64,000 nt of DNA from Phalacrocorax aristotelis (GCF_949628215.1 NC_134277.1:110191463-110255462), one strand, 5' to 3'; positions 47,501 through 62,100 are shown, counted from the stretch's first letter. Numbers and translations: made by a program. The notes: generated by a model from the sequence alone, not told the origin.

Positions 47501-50020
47501 CCCATGGGAGGATAAAGGTTTGCAAAATAGGGCTGTGGTTTTAATCTTGAAAAGAATTTTCCTCTTCTGTCAGTATTTTCACTTCTGTTGCAAGAGAGTA
47601 TTTTAATGGAATTTCTGGAGTATTTTACCATACTAAATTTGTGTTCTCCTTCCAATATACTTTTGTCATTAAGGATATAAAGGAAGGATATAAAATACCC
47701 TCCCACCCTCCCTCCAAGTGGAATGCTTTAACATTAATGTACTAGCTTATAGATAGTGATAATAGAGAGACTATTACACTGTCTCCTCTACCATCAGCAT
47801 ACCCAGCCATAATGATGTTCATCTTCTTTCAGCTAGTGGAAGGAACTCCAGTGGACACTGATAGGTTTTTGTCACCCATACAGGTGCTGGCCCAGATATC
47901 CCAGAGGTGCAACCACCTGCCACAAATTCCCATTTAGACAGAAACTAAGTACAAACAGCATCTGAGCTGCCCAACTAAACCCACCGTTTTTGTATTACCA
48001 AATTTTGTCCAATTCTGGCTGCTCTTGTTCTTTCTCTACTGGCTTAATAGTTTTGTGGTTATTTTACAACTTGTCATTTGTTCTTTAGTCTTGCATTAAA
48101 GTTATTTATGATGTTCCAGTCTCAACTCAGTCCACTGCATTAACAAATAGCATGCTGCAAGTCTGTAGAGCAAGAAGGTTGGTGCTGAGGACACAGTGTC
48201 CATGGAATATGTGTCCCAGTTGCATTATTTCAGATTAGCTCTCTTCTGAAAGCCTTAGGCTGGGTGTGCCATCAGCAAAATGAGTGTGTTAAGTGAGTTT
48301 CTGGATTTCATCTTCGGTTTTAGCTTCATCCAAAAGGAGCTTCGTTTTGCAGAGCACTCCATGATGTAACCCAAAAGCTCAGAGGTGGATGATGGGGAGG
48401 TTCATTTCAAAAGTGCTGTTCTGATCTGATAATGTAAATACTAATGTGAGTTCTCAAAAGAGGAATGTGGTCGGTCAAAAATCTGTTCCAGTATGGTTAA
48501 CAAAAGCCCATTTTACTTGAAAACTAGTGCCGTAGAACCCTTCAGTGACTGTGGGTGCTTTGTAGAAAGCACGTGCTACCTCAGTTTAGCAACCCACAGT
48601 AAGCCTGAAACATCATTCCACTTTGTAGCACATTGATCACAGGATCGGTAATGAATGCAGAAATAGGACTGGGAAAATATTTTCTAAGTGTTTTTAATTT
48701 ATAAGCAGTTACTTCTTAATCAGTTATGGAAGAGAAGGAAAACGTCATACAGGTCCAGTGTTTTTTTTAATGCTGTCACCTAAAAATGTGACTGAACAAG
48801 AGATGTAAATGTGGGCCCTCAGTAATTCTCAGGAATTGTTACAGGCTGTATCTGTGGTGGCTGCTGGCCATCCTGCCTAATATTTAATGTTTCATGTAGT
48901 GTTCCCATATGAGCAGCAGCTACTGAAGCGTCTACTCACTGGAAGAAGTTTCTCCCTGAGGCCGTGCTTTCTAGTGAGCAGTAGCCAATAGTTCGAAGTG
49001 TACCTTCTGCATAAGAAAAAAAAAACAAACCCAACATTCTTTCTCTTTTGATTTTTTTTTTTTTTTTAAGTTTCTAGGTCAGACACTTACGTAGTCCCAC
49101 TGGTTGGTCAATTAATGGAATAAATGTTTTAGCTGGGAGATGCGTTTAAAATGTTAATAAACGTTATTCATTACCTCAGTTTGACAATCTAAAAATAGAG
49201 AGCTTTCTGGGACAGAGAAAAGCTTAATTTCTTCTGGTAGAATACTTTTTATTAGCTTAATTACATAAGGGCAATGTGTACGGAAGGTTGCATTTCCAGT
49301 CAGTTTGTTCCTTTGCACCTGGGCTTTGTTGGCATGTCATGATTACTCCATTAAAAAAAACCTTTAAGTGTACTGGAAAAATCCTTAGAAATTTGATATT
49401 AAGGGGTTTATTAATTAGGTTTTTAAAAAAAAAAAAATCTAAAAGAAAACACTGTATTTGGTGTATTTTGCTCCACTTTGGAATCTCTTTAATGTTATTA
49501 GATCTCTTACTAATAAACGTTAGTTTAAAATAATGTTATGATTTGAGTTAGACTTTTTTATTTTATTGTGGCTTGCTTTTGGTTGACTTGATTAATCTTT
49601 ATATAATAATTTTGAAATAACCAAACTTTTTTTTTTAATCTTAACTATACAAAGGAAAACCTCATAAAATTTCCCCCTCCCAGCTCTAATTATCATAGTA
49701 AGTATTTGGTAAAAAGCAACGCTCGTAGGTAAAACTGGAGATGAGGGAAGACAGTATATTGTGACAACATTAAAAAACTGTCAGAGAAAGGATTGTGTTT
49801 TCACCAAGCATTTTATCTAAAAATATTAAATAGTTATGGCAAACAGTCATGCAGTCACACCTTGTTAAGGCTAATTTTAGCTCTTCCAGTGAAAATAGAC
49901 ATTTCTTTTATCTGTAAGTATAGCTTTGAGGTTTCTGCAGTGCTATGCTTTCTTTTGGCCTAAAGCCAAAGCTGGTGTATGGTAGCACAGAGGGTGCATA
50001 TGCACATGTGTAGAGAGTTA

Positions 50021-50080
50021 GGGGTTGGGTTTGTTGGTTGGTGGGTTTTTTTGGTGGTGTGTTTTGTTGTTTTTTTTTCT
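50021..50080 (+). repeat. G/T-rich low-complexity tract
   Basis: GGGGTTGGGTTTGTTGGTTG then GTGGGTTTTTTTGGTGG and a T run. Similar tracts occur at 13267-13305, 24350-24390 and 59157-59196. Confidence 0.75.
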
Positions 50081-53000
50081 ACTTTTCCCAAGCTGGTCAG
50101 GAAAGCCTGACTTTTTTCAGCAAAGTCAGTTTTCTGATCTGGCAGAAACATTGCAACACAAGCACTATGATGTTAGCAGAGAGTAGGTGGAGAGGTGAGG
50201 ATGACATCTGCTCACCCCAGGTGGGTTTGGCAAGTAATAATTATTCCTTGAAGCCAGTGTTCTCTGAAATGGTGTCGTTGCATTTTGTCTGACATTTACT
50301 TCTGGTCCCATTCCTTACAAAAGACTCCCCTCCTTTGTCAGGTTTCACCTCCCTATAAGCTACCATTTACATGCGGCTGCCTGTTTCATTTTTTACGTGA
50401 GAATACACAGCTTAATGAAGTATAGTACAACTGGTCAAAGGAGGAAAATAATCTGTGCAAAAAGGTTAATGAGAAGAAAATAAAAACAAATTCTGCTGTC
50501 ACTCTGAGCTCCGGAATTCACAGACATAAATAGTTCATTGGCATTTGAAATACTGAACATCTGATTCCCTGGAGGTAGTTGAGTAGATGCTCTTTTCAAA
50601 CTGGTTTGATTGAAGATCTTTAACTCCTTCAAGAGTATTGATGACTGTGCTCATTTAGTTGAAGAATCTAGGCTTATGTTTGTAACACAATATTTTTCTT
50701 TTATTCTTACATTTCGTAAACTTCAGGGGGGCTACAAAATAAAAGAACAAGAAAAAAAAGATTCTCTGATGGAATCAAATGGATGTCTCTCCAATTTAAG
50801 GAGATTACTTCTAAGCAACTTGTTTCTTGCCTAGGCAGGAACGTTTTTGCTGTTCCAAAGCTGTGGTTCCTATGGAAGTCCAGCAGAATTTAGTGTTCCT
50901 TCCGTAATGGACTTTCTGACTGTTACATTGCCTTTTTCCCCCCCCTTTTTTTTTTCTTTTTAATTCCCTCCAGGAAAATTATTTCACTTGTTAGAGAACT
51001 ATCTGAAGAAACAACCTTGTTTTTCATTTTGCTTTGTCTAGACATTGCCAGGCAACTTCTTTCTGAGCTATGATATGAATTGCCATGCTGTGTGTATTAC
51101 AAAAGGTATTCCCAAAAGGATGTGTGGATGTGACTGAGTTTGTAAAATGCTAAAATCTTAAAGGGTATTAAAAATAATTAGGGATTCTTAATTAAATTAA
51201 AGATCAAAATTTAAAGCCACAATGTCCAAAATCATTAAAACTGTGCCATTTTGCCTATTTCTTAAACTTCAAGACATTAAATCTCTAGGGTGTAGTCTGG
51301 TAGGTATAAGTACATTGGTATAACAAGACAAAGAGACGATGCTGTCAGAATTTATTTCCTGTGAAGTTTAGAACAATCTGATAGTCTAATCTTAGTAGCT
51401 ATTTTCTGTGCCTACCTGTGCTACTTACTTTTAAATAAATCACTCTTACGCCTTGCTTTATATTCTCAAAGAAAAGCAGTTTTGTGTGTTGCATTGCACC
51501 CAGCTGATAAGCCTAACCATTAGCCTCAGGCATGTACTTCTCTTAATTTTTCCTTCCCCTGGTTTACAGGGAACAAAAGTCATAGGGAAAACTGGATGAT
51601 TAGGAGCACTCCAGCTGAGTTTAAGCCTGTGTGTGTGACATGCAGAAATATAATTTAGACTTGCACAGCACTTCTCATCCAAAGCTTTGAAAATGGGTCA
51701 ATGTACTCATATTACAGGTGGTAGAACTGTTATAGGAGAGCGGAAATGACCAGTGTGAGGTCTCACAAGAAATAAGCAATTAGGAAAACCCCATATGATC
51801 TGCAGCCCCATACACTTCCTACATCTGAAATTGGCTTAAGTACTGGGTGGAAGAAGTAATGCCTGTGTTTTACAACGTGGTTAGGAAGGGTAGTTCAGCT
51901 TATTTTGCTGGGGAGTTTGGGGCTGTAAAGATGAGATTAAATTTAGGATTTGAATTCTTTGGTTATTTTGTGTTAAGAAAATTGTGGACGCAACTATATG
52001 CTGACTTAGAGATGCTGTGACACTTACATAGAAATTATAAACTCTGAATTGTAGTTGATATTTTACAAAAAAAAAGTATGATGTTTTCAAAACCAGGAAA
52101 CTCACCAAAGTACTAACATAATGCCTTGACTTTCTTTTTCCAGGCAGGGATCCCATTCTGTCATTTAAAGGCTGATAATGTGGCTAGAAAGATGGGGGAA
52201 TATTGCAGCATCATTTTAATTTCCAAAGCATGAGAACTCTAAGGGGATTTATACCCCCTGTATGCCTGAGCTCAGCTCTGTTCTTGGCAACCCAGAGAAG
52301 AAGCTTTGAGGAGCTTGTGAATCCTTGATCCAGGGATGAATTGTGTCGGGGCTGTGTTAGAGCTGTCCTGTAGTGGTTCTATGGATGTGACAGGTCACTC
52401 TGCCCTGGTGTTCCCCCTTCCCCTTCGTACCATGTTACCTGCAAAACACATCTTTACATATCTTGCTTTTCCTTGGGCTGAGGGCAGGAGAGTGGCTTGT
52501 ACAGGAACTGCCTTTAGCACATCCATTAATGAGGTCTCAACATAAGAGAAACTCAAGATTGGCTCTTTTAGGCTTAATTTTATGAGACTGTCAAGTTTCC
52601 CAAGCAGTACGAAATGCATTGAATAGGACAGAGAATTTCAATATAGATTTTGAGGTGGTAGGTCTAATTAATTGGTATGCATATAGCTTTTATTTTTAAA
52701 TGTCAGCCTTTTTTGTTCTGAAGTACTCGTGCAGCTTACATAGATGTGTTAGAATTAATCCCACTCCACCAGTGGTTGGATATTTAGTAACTTGGCTGCT
52801 ATCTAAGCAGCTAAATGAACTATCTAGATAATATCTCTACTCTATTAGAAGACCAAGTGCTGAACACTGTAGAAAATCTGGCTGTGTGATCCAGGTTTCT
52901 GCAGAGAGCCAGAGTTAGGAATGCTTTGGTTTTGTTTTGTTTTTTAATCAAAGCATAAGATTAATATTAATTTTTTTTAAATAGCATAAGATTTTGAAGT

Positions 53001-56000
53001 GTGGCAAATCTTTGTTATCATCACTATACTAGAATACATGGATAATATAATTATTGGCAAAGAGCAATAAAACAATGCTCAGCAATCGGTAATCCAGGAA
53101 TATGGCTGTCCCATTAGGGATAATAAACTGTCATAGTTCAGCGCTTTGACGACTGCAAGATGGCAGGTGCTGGAATATCTTTTGCTAAGGTACTTCGTGC
53201 CTGAGGTTATAAACTGTCTGTTTTATAGTAATAACCTTTAAGTGTAATAGAGGTATGTTTTAATATGGGTTTCTTCTGGGGTAGATTTCGCTGTTCAGGA
53301 GGAACAGTGAAGGAAATAGAAAACTGTGAGTGTCATTTCATAAATGGATTCTCTGGGGTTTTGCAGCCCAAAGGTGGTAGCTTTCTGCTGAGACTCAGCC
53401 ATGCATTCTGTTGCTCTTTGGTTTAGGGTAAGTCAGCCTTCCATGCTATGATTGTATCTGAATTTCAGAGGTAAAAACAATGTCAAGCTTATATCTTTTA
53501 TATGGATAACTTGTCAACATTGCCTACTGGTGCTTTCTTGAATTAGTCTAGCAAATGTCATTCTTTCCAACGAGGCCATTTCGAGAGCTTGAAGGCGATT
53601 TTGCAGTAACTCCCTTTTCTCGTTACTAAAATATTTCATGTTCACATAGGCATTCGGTCTTGGAGGAGTATTTGTTTGAATGCCAGTGATCCAGATGCCT
53701 GTATCCAGTGTTGCTGCTTCTGCAGAAGAGGATGTGGAAAAATAGTCATAAAATCAGGAGCTTTGCAGAGGCTTTGTCAGACTGCAGTGTTGTGTTTGTG
53801 TGACATAGTTAGAGATCATACATGGCCTAAATGAATAGTTGCCTGGCACATTTGTAAATCCTTGGACTATTGTGATAGTCCATGTGAAAATTCTCATATT
53901 TCATGATCAAGATATATTCTTAATGTCAAGCTGAAGTTTCCTTGCACTTCTGACTAATGAAAAACCGCTCAGTAAAAGTCTCAAATTTTTCAGTTTTTTG
54001 TTCACAGGCTGTATGTGTGAATCCCCATTAATTTATTTAGGGAACAAGTCACGCACAGATGTCTGCCTTCGTATGGCTGAGGGATCTTCCACAAGATAGC
54101 AGAGGTAGCTATGCATGATTCGTCTTGGATGGCTGTGTAATAAATACGAACATTCCACAGAGATCTTTGAAGTTTCTCCTTCGGTATGGATGAAAAGGAC
54201 AACCTTCTTACTGGTGGTTATTTGACTTCCCATCTCAATATTCAGTACCTTTAAGACAAGCAGCATTAAATTTGTATTGCTTTGTGCGTGGTTAATGAAT
54301 ACTCCAGTCACTAGAAAGGAGCAGCATACATCAGCCTTCTTTTGTGGCACATCACTTTGAAAAGGACCTGTTGTGTGGTTACATTTGGGCTTGTTTCTTG
54401 CCATCATCGACTTTAGGCATGAAATCTGGGAATTATGACAATTTGACAAGAGAGGTCTGTTAGGAGTCAAAAGGACATATTTTTTTTTCAGGAATGGAAG
54501 TAGGAGGGTTTTAGGAAAGCTACAGTTAAACTAGAAGAGTTGTCATGTTCCCAACTCTGTGTGGACTTGTTCAGGTGCTTCATCTGTCTTGAAGTTCATC
54601 ATTTGTGAAATGCTTGAAATGTACACATACATCTGACAGATATGGCGAAGTTAGCCTAACTTTTGTAAAGTCTTTTGGGAGCCAGTGCTGGAAAGCTTAT
54701 AAGACATACATGCAAATGTAAAACTTTAACTAATCAAAAATTTGTATTTAAAAGAATAGCTTTCATTGTACAGGTATTTTGTTTGCTTGGCTTTTGTAGT
54801 TGTTAATTTTGGAGAAAATAGGTGTGAGAAAGTTCTTGACTCACAGGAGAAGAAATGGTTTATATTGCAGCAGGTGTTTACTCACTTTAATATTTGGATT
54901 AATTAAATGGGGGCCAAGCCTGCAGCAGGCAACTGTAGTGGTTTAAATGAAATGTGTGGGAAGGCTGAGGAGTTAATGCAAACTGACGTTTTGAGTAGAT
55001 CAGATGAAATGTGTAGATATTTTGAATAAAAGTGGTATTGATTTTGCATTGCTTCATGACTACCATAAATTGAACTGAATCAAAGCTACTGTAAGCATCT
55101 TATTATCTTTCTTCTGTAGCTGTCTGACAGACTATGGGCAGGTATGCAATATCAGCCAAATTTAAACCAGTTGCACACGAATTCTCAGGATCAGAGCTAC
55201 TGAACTAGTTTCACTCTCCTTTATACCAGTTTTCCTTGAGCTGGTCACTTCTCTCTCTCACTACAAAATCCTTTGCTGGAGTTAATCTGATACTTTTGTG
55301 TAATCTAGATAAAGCTTTATCGAAAGGCTGATAGGGCAAACAACAATTTCTGTCTCTCACAAAATTTGACCCCACTGGCATTTCTGTGGCCTGGTTATGT
55401 TTCTGGTAGTCAAGTAAAGTCTTTGCTCCTTCTGTTGGCTTTCTCGGAGTTCACCTGACAGCTTTCTATTTCTATATAAAACTATATATATATGTTTAAC
55501 TATATTTCATAATAATAATAAAAAAAGACAACAAAAACTTTTTTGGACGTGACTTTCTTTAGTCAAGTCAGCAATACTGAAGGGTTATGTGTGCTGAAAA
55601 GAATAATAATTGGTTTGGTTGGATTAAATGATTCTGTAATAATACTACTTGTAGATTTATCAGATTAATACCGCATGGAAACTTTTCTTTAAAAAATACC
55701 TCTTATGTGTAAGAAGCATTACTGTGAGGAGTAATAGCAAATTTATGGCTTTGCTGTACATGAGAGGGGAACTAGAACAGAAGTTTGTGACATGGTCTGA
55801 TTTTGTGTCTTTAAGATGAAAAGAACATTTTCTCCTTACATTTCAAAATGGCATTTCCATAGTCATTGGGGCTTTCATGACTTAATCTTGATGTCCTTAA
55901 TTTCTAAGATGCTGAGATTTTGAATGAAGTTTTTGTGCAAATTGTCTTTATAGATTGTGAAAATAAAATGTTTCTTAAAAAATCAAGATGCTACTGTGCC

Positions 56001-57606
56001 TAAAATCCTAAATAGGTAGGATATTTTAAGGCAATTTTCAGATAGTTTTAAACCTATAGTAGGGAAATGTAACAACATGTCCGTTCTGCCTCTTTGTTTC
56101 AGCAAATATATTCCAACCTTAGAATTCTTAATGTCATCGCCATCTCTGCCATTTACTTAAATGGGATCAGGATAACATGACCTGTATTTAAAACCATGAT
56201 ATGAACAGAGGTGTATTTAAGAACTTTCAAATTACCTTCACCATCCATGTTACTTATTTATTGCACCTAATTCTTTTACTGGAGATGCAGCTATTACTGG
56301 AGGCTCCACAGTTAAATCAGGGAATTTAATTTTGTTTTTTTCTCTGGGGCTGAACTGTCACTTTGGTTAAATTCCTTCAGGTTGGATAAATTCCTTAATA
56401 ATAGAGTAACAATTTGTCTTAAACTTGGGGATTATAATGTATGAACAAAAACAGGAAGAAGAGTGAAGTTTTGTTTCAGTATTTTAATGCAGCAGTTAAA
56501 ATATAAGTTGAGACTGATACAATGGAATACATTCTCCTTTCATTTATGCTAATAAATGACTGTTCTCCTTAGATAATATCTACAGGGAAACTTGAACAAC
56601 AAAAAATATGTTTATAATTATCAGAACCTTTGAATAAGTTGGAGAGTTATACTTGAGCCTTAATAAACTTAAATTACTGCTACTTTATTAGAGGCAAATG
56701 AGTCCAACAACATTTAAGAGCTTAAATTCTTACATATCCACTTTGGGGGGAACAAAACAAAACCCCCAAAAGCAAGCATCCGCTTTGTTCGTTTTAGGCT
56801 TGTTCCGTGTCTTTGATCAGGAGTTCTTCCACTGAATCTCTTTAATGTATACCTGAACAGTAAAAAGAATTCAGTAAGTAGGTCTGTCTACCCGTGTAGT
56901 GCATTCAAAGACTCATGGATATAAAATCATTGTGAAAAAGATCTCCTTGAAATATGGTAGAGAAATTTTGCTAACTCTGGATGTATCTAAATCAGGCTGA
57001 ATCTTGTTAAAACGGTGTATTTAATTTTCTTTCATATTTAATTTCTATTGTACGCAACATACTCTGATTTTTTTCTTTGCTTTTATTACTGCTTTGTCTT
57101 AAAAGGCAGGGCTCATTATATTGCAGAAAGCAGTATCTTGTTATTTCTGTAGCAAACCAACATCTCCCAGGAGTTAAATAATCATGCATTTTATGTCTGT
57201 ATTCTTTGGCAATGAGTGATTCATCAGAAATATTCTGAATCCTTGCTGCTAACCTGGACGTACTTGGAAGTTTTTTCGCTGTTCTTGTTTGCCAGTCTGT
57301 TGCAAGTTGCTCCAGTTTAGTGAAGGTCATATTTAAATTTAGCAATGTCCCCAGCTATTAAAACCTGGGCAATGCTAGCCTGTTTTCACTGGGGAATGCT
57401 GTGGTAAAAACTACATTAGTATACCCAAGGTATGCAGTGAGAGCAATGCATCTCTTCTAACAGCCTATTTAGACATACTCTTCCATGAAGTACTCCGGAC
57501 TGTTATGTAGGGCATCTAAGGATGATGTAAATAACCAAAAAGTGTACTTTAGTTTATTCTAACACCATTACTTGTTCACCCTTCCTAAAAGCATGGTCTT
57601 TTTCAG

Positions 57607-58185
57607 CTCCAGAATTGGATACTGAAGAAACAACAAATGACTTTGTTACGAATGGAAATGATAACAAGAGTAACAGCTTGCTCCCTCTGTCATCTAGCTA
57701 GAGAGGAACAGCTGAGTTTACATAAAAATTTAACATGCCTGTCTTTGGACTGTATTACAGAATTTTAGCACAAAAACTTGTGTGTGTTTGTGTGTCTTCT
57801 CCTAATGGGCCATAGAAAATTTAAGATACGTAACTCTGACTTCAAGGGTGTCTATGAATGTGTTTATGCTGCGTGTTATGATTCCAGAAGCACAGCGTCA
57901 AGCTCCTGGCAGGCTAATTTAAAGTCACCAGTAGGACAGGTTAGTCTTTGCAGATTGACTAAGTGCTGCCTAATACCAGGGGCGGTGACAGGGTTGGTGG
58001 CGTAGAGGAGCTCTGCCCTGAGGAGTGCCGTGGCCAGTGCCAGCTCCGGGCTCTCGGCACCCTGACTGTAAGGCAGAGTGATTCTCCTTCATAAAGTGTG
58101 TTGGAGATCTGCCGGTAAGAAATGGGAGCACTTAAAAATAATAGTTGTAGTATAAATTTTTAATAAAAAATTTATTAGAATTCAT
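57607..58185 (+). other. Candidate alternative terminal exon in SPIRE1 intron 2 (unproven)
   Basis: An acceptor-like GGTCTTTTTCAG ends at 57606. Read in phase 1, which fits splicing from exon 1, the next codons give PELDTEETTNDF, then VTNGNDNKSNSL, then LPLSSS and a TAG at 57701. Read in phase 0, which fits splicing from exon 2, the frame is open for 54 codons (LQNWILKKQQ... ...CITEF) before TAG. An AATAAA lies at 58162-58167, so a complete 3' terminal exon is conceivable. The product would be a truncated KIND fragment. I do not recognise the peptide. No donor or expression evidence is available. Confidence 0.2.
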
Positions 58186-58599
58186 AAAAGACAGCGCAGT
58201 AGTAATGCAGATATTGTGACTGGTTGCCGTATCTGAGGTCCTTGTGGGAAAGTTCAAAGTTAGCTGACTTACCTTAAAGAACTGGAGCTTTGCTGCATCT
58301 TTAATCCCAATTTAGAGATTCAAAACCTGAGTGGCTTTTGGAGGAAGGGAGAACTTTAGGGAGGGACAGGCATTTGAGCTGAAAAAAAGCCCTTTGCTGC
58401 ACGAAGTACAAGCCTGTCCTTAGGCTTTGTTGCTTTGTTTAAAAATTGAGGCAAGGCTAGGAAGGAGGTGAAAGCTCAGACAGTGCCCTATTGTGTGTGC
58501 GGTGAGTGGGGGGGAATGTGGATTCTGCCTGTTCTCATCTACACTTCAGCAAGAGTCAGAGAGCTATAAATGTTGAGAGGAAAACAGGATTCTGCTCTG

Positions 58600-58657
58600 A
58601 AATAAAAAAATAAATAATAAAAAACCCCAAACCAACAAACAAACAAAAAAAACCACA
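58600..58657 (+). repeat. A-rich low-complexity tract
   Basis: AATAAAAAAATAAATAATAA followed by CCCCAAACCAACAAACAAAC and an A run: AT/AAC-type simple sequence. Confidence 0.8.
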
Positions 58658-59156
58658 CAAGAGAAGTACTCACAGTAATTTAACTTGAGACTTTTGCAAG
58701 TCTCAGACGTCTTTGGTTCCTATACAAAGGCTGTATATTTGAGGGGTTTTTGAGAATGTTAAATTGGCAGTGTTCATTGGAAAAAAGTGATTTGTGTCAT
58801 ATAAAAGACCTAAAACTCTAATGAACCCCTGTCTAAGAGGCATGCCTTAATGTGTTGGAGGAAGGTATATGGAATGGAAAGTTCCATGCAGTGTTTGTGT
58901 ATGAAAATGTTCTGAATGGTTTGGGTTTTAGGTTTGCTGCATGTGTAAAAGGGGTGTGAGGATATTGTTTTTATATCGTGTTTGAAGTCGAAGTGTTCCA
59001 GCAACTTTATCGCAACTTGTTATAAAGGAACAGTATAATACGAGTCCAGACTGGTGTAGGAACTGAAAGAATACTTACTTATGGTGAAACAAAATTCCCC
59101 TTTCACTGATGATTTAAGCACAACAGAGTACAAGTTCAGTCTCTGGGAAATGTTTT

Positions 59157-59196
59157 GGGGTGGGGTGTGTTTTTTGTGTTTGTTTTTTTTTTTTTT
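59157..59196 (+). repeat. T/G-rich low-complexity tract
   Basis: GGGGTGGGGTGTGTTTTTTG followed by a run of T. Confidence 0.75.
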
Positions 59197-62100
59197 GCTA
59201 AAGCCATGAAAGAACTTGGTGAAAAGGTGTAAAGCATAATAATGCAGACCTCCTTGTTTATTCTTTAAGCTTTTTAGCCGATGATTGATTTGCAAAGATC
59301 AGGTCCTTCGCCAAAATTTAAATGAAATGGGAGCAAATGTGTTCTAAAATCCAGGGTGCTGAACTTGATATTTTTTTTGTTTGGTTTGGGTTTTTTGTTT
59401 CATCTGGATCAAGAAGCATAATTTATCATTAGTGCTGGCACTTATTTCAGTGTTGTACAGTTGTTTTGGTGTGTCAGCGTACGACTCTCATTTAAAAGGG
59501 CCTCACTAAGTCCCTTCTTAGCCTTGTTTTCCTACTATACCTCTGTTTTCACAGATATAATTGAAAACTGTGTCAGTGCTTGTCACTTGTTAGGTGTCTG
59601 AAGTATTATCTTGTGTGAAATTAGCAAACAGTGCAGTTTAGAACCAGTGACTTATTTGTAAATAAACAATGCTTAAAAAAAAAAAAAGTGATAGTCCCTG
59701 ATTATCTAACTCAAAAACCCCTGCATATTTATCAATTAATCCATTCAATTGTGAAAAGCTTTTCCTTTTTTGTCTTATTTGATATGTATTACAGGCAAAG
59801 TGATAGCACTTATGCATTTAAGCAGCAATGAGCTGACTGTCTAACTTTGTGTTTAATGTTTATAGTTATGTAGACATAGAAGGTTTATTTGTGTGAAGTT
59901 GCACTACTAGTTTTGTCCATGTGAAGAAGCGTTGACAATTCTGTGACTTTTGATATTTTTATGGTACTTGTGCGGTTTTATAAGATTCTCAGTAAAGCAG
60001 TATTACTGAAAGCACTGATTGTTTTCAGTTTAATGCAAGTCAAAGCGAAGTTTTTCAGTTAAGATATGTGTTGCTTTGTCTTTCAGCAAGGAGAATCTGT
60101 GATACTGACAGACACTGAATAAATGTGGTTTTGACCACGACTCCTAAACAGGGAGCTGAGACTGAAATATATGTCTGAATTGGTGCTGTTGCAGCCTTTC
60201 GTGTCGTGTCAGCTTTGCATGTATTATGAAATCTGTTCATAGTACGTAAACATGCACAAACCATATTACTGAACTGCAAAAGCCCCACTGCTGATAACAT
60301 CAAAGAAAGCAGCAGCTGTCATCTGGTTTTAGCCACGGTGCTTTTGAATGCCTTAATCCTCTTCCCAAACAGAAGGAGTCAGAGACAGCGCACTTTCTTT
60401 ATAACGCCCCTTCCCCACCTCCCCCACCCCCCTTCTGTTTTTTTGGCATGTTGGTGTAGTAAAACTCAGAAGCTGTGTTCAGCAGCCATCACTGCATGGA
60501 ACAAGACATTATTTTCTTTGCATCTGATTTGGATATTTCAGTGCTTCTGATGTATGCTAAGCTCCTTCAAATTTATGTTTTATTAAAGTTAAAAATTACT
60601 CACATTGTGTTTACTCCCAAGTGTTTAAAATATCAAAGCGATTATTCAGTTGTACTTCATTTTCATTTAAGTCTATTTCAGATTGGGATTAACTTGGCTT
60701 TCTTTGTTGCCTTTTAGTTGCTGAAGGGTTGTACGCTGAGGTTGTACTCAGAACCTGAGTTACAGGAAACATACATGTCTACCAGTAGAATATATTTTAT
60801 TTTGTGAAATTTTCACATTTTCAGATTTTTTTTTGACATAATAAGTCTTATGAGACAGTTATTACAAAATTGCTTCTCTAAGAAGGAAGCCAGATATGCT
60901 GCAAACATAAGTTTGATCTGTTACACGTAGTTTTTAAGGCCTATATGGTGCAGTGTCCTGTCTCCAAACTGGGCCATGGCAGAAGTCTCGGGAAGGATAT
61001 GAGAACTGAGCAGGCATGTGATGATGCTTCCCTGGTATACTTTGCTGTCTCACTAGCATTTTTAAAGTCAGAAGCTGTTATTTGAACTGAATAAATTAAG
61101 ACCATTTTATGCTCATTAATTTGCCTAATAACTTTTCCTAACTACATTTTAAGAATATTTTCTAAATACGTATAAACACATTTTAAGAGACTAGCATAGG
61201 AAAATTACTCATATTGAATATATTGAATTGAGTTATCAAAATAACTGGCAATAAATTATAAGAGGGTGGGGTTTATGTATTGGTTTTTATGTTTGTTTCT
61301 TTGTTTATTAGGCACTGTCTTGCAAAATGAAATTGCACTGCGCAGTAACCTCAAGAGTGGAATGAAGTAGGGAAGTGTAAAGCTGTCAGTTTACACCTAG
61401 TTCATTAAATTGTCTAGATAAACTAATAGGATATAATTTTAAGTCTTTGCTAACCTCCAGCCTCTCAGACCAAAAATGCTTTGTGGCACTGAAATCAGTA
61501 AACTGCTAGAGTCAGATTTAATGTATTAAGAATCCATTTGTGTTGTCTTGTTTACCCAAATAGAATTTCAAAAATCTGCATTAAGAAGTGTGTTAACCAG
61601 GATAGTACCGAAAGCCCGATGAGAGAAAGTGGCATTTGATGACGAGGTTTGGTATGTTTAGAAATACTCCTGTTATTAAAGTTGCTTTACAGCCAACTAC
61701 TCCTACACTGGAGTCTGCTCATTTGTGTGACATACTAGCCGTCACAACACATGAGGAAGATCAGAGATTACATTCACTGATTGAAGTCCTACTTCCGTTG
61801 TCAGACAAGGATCTCCCAGCAGTGACATTACCTTCTTGTGGTTTACTCTTGCAAGCCCATTTTTATCTTCTCTCTCCATTTATACCCATTTCCAAACTCC
61901 TCAGTTTGAAGTGCCATCTCTTTCCATGTTTAAAATGCTAGGAGCTTTAATATTACTGGTAAGGAAAATAAATAATGCGAAGAAATAAAATGTATGTTTA
62001 GCATTTTGGGATGTTCATGACAATTTTTTGCTGGCTTACACTGAGTAAGAGGTCGCCTGTTTGCTTTGCTCTTGACAGAGCACAAAAAAAGAAGCCTCAA

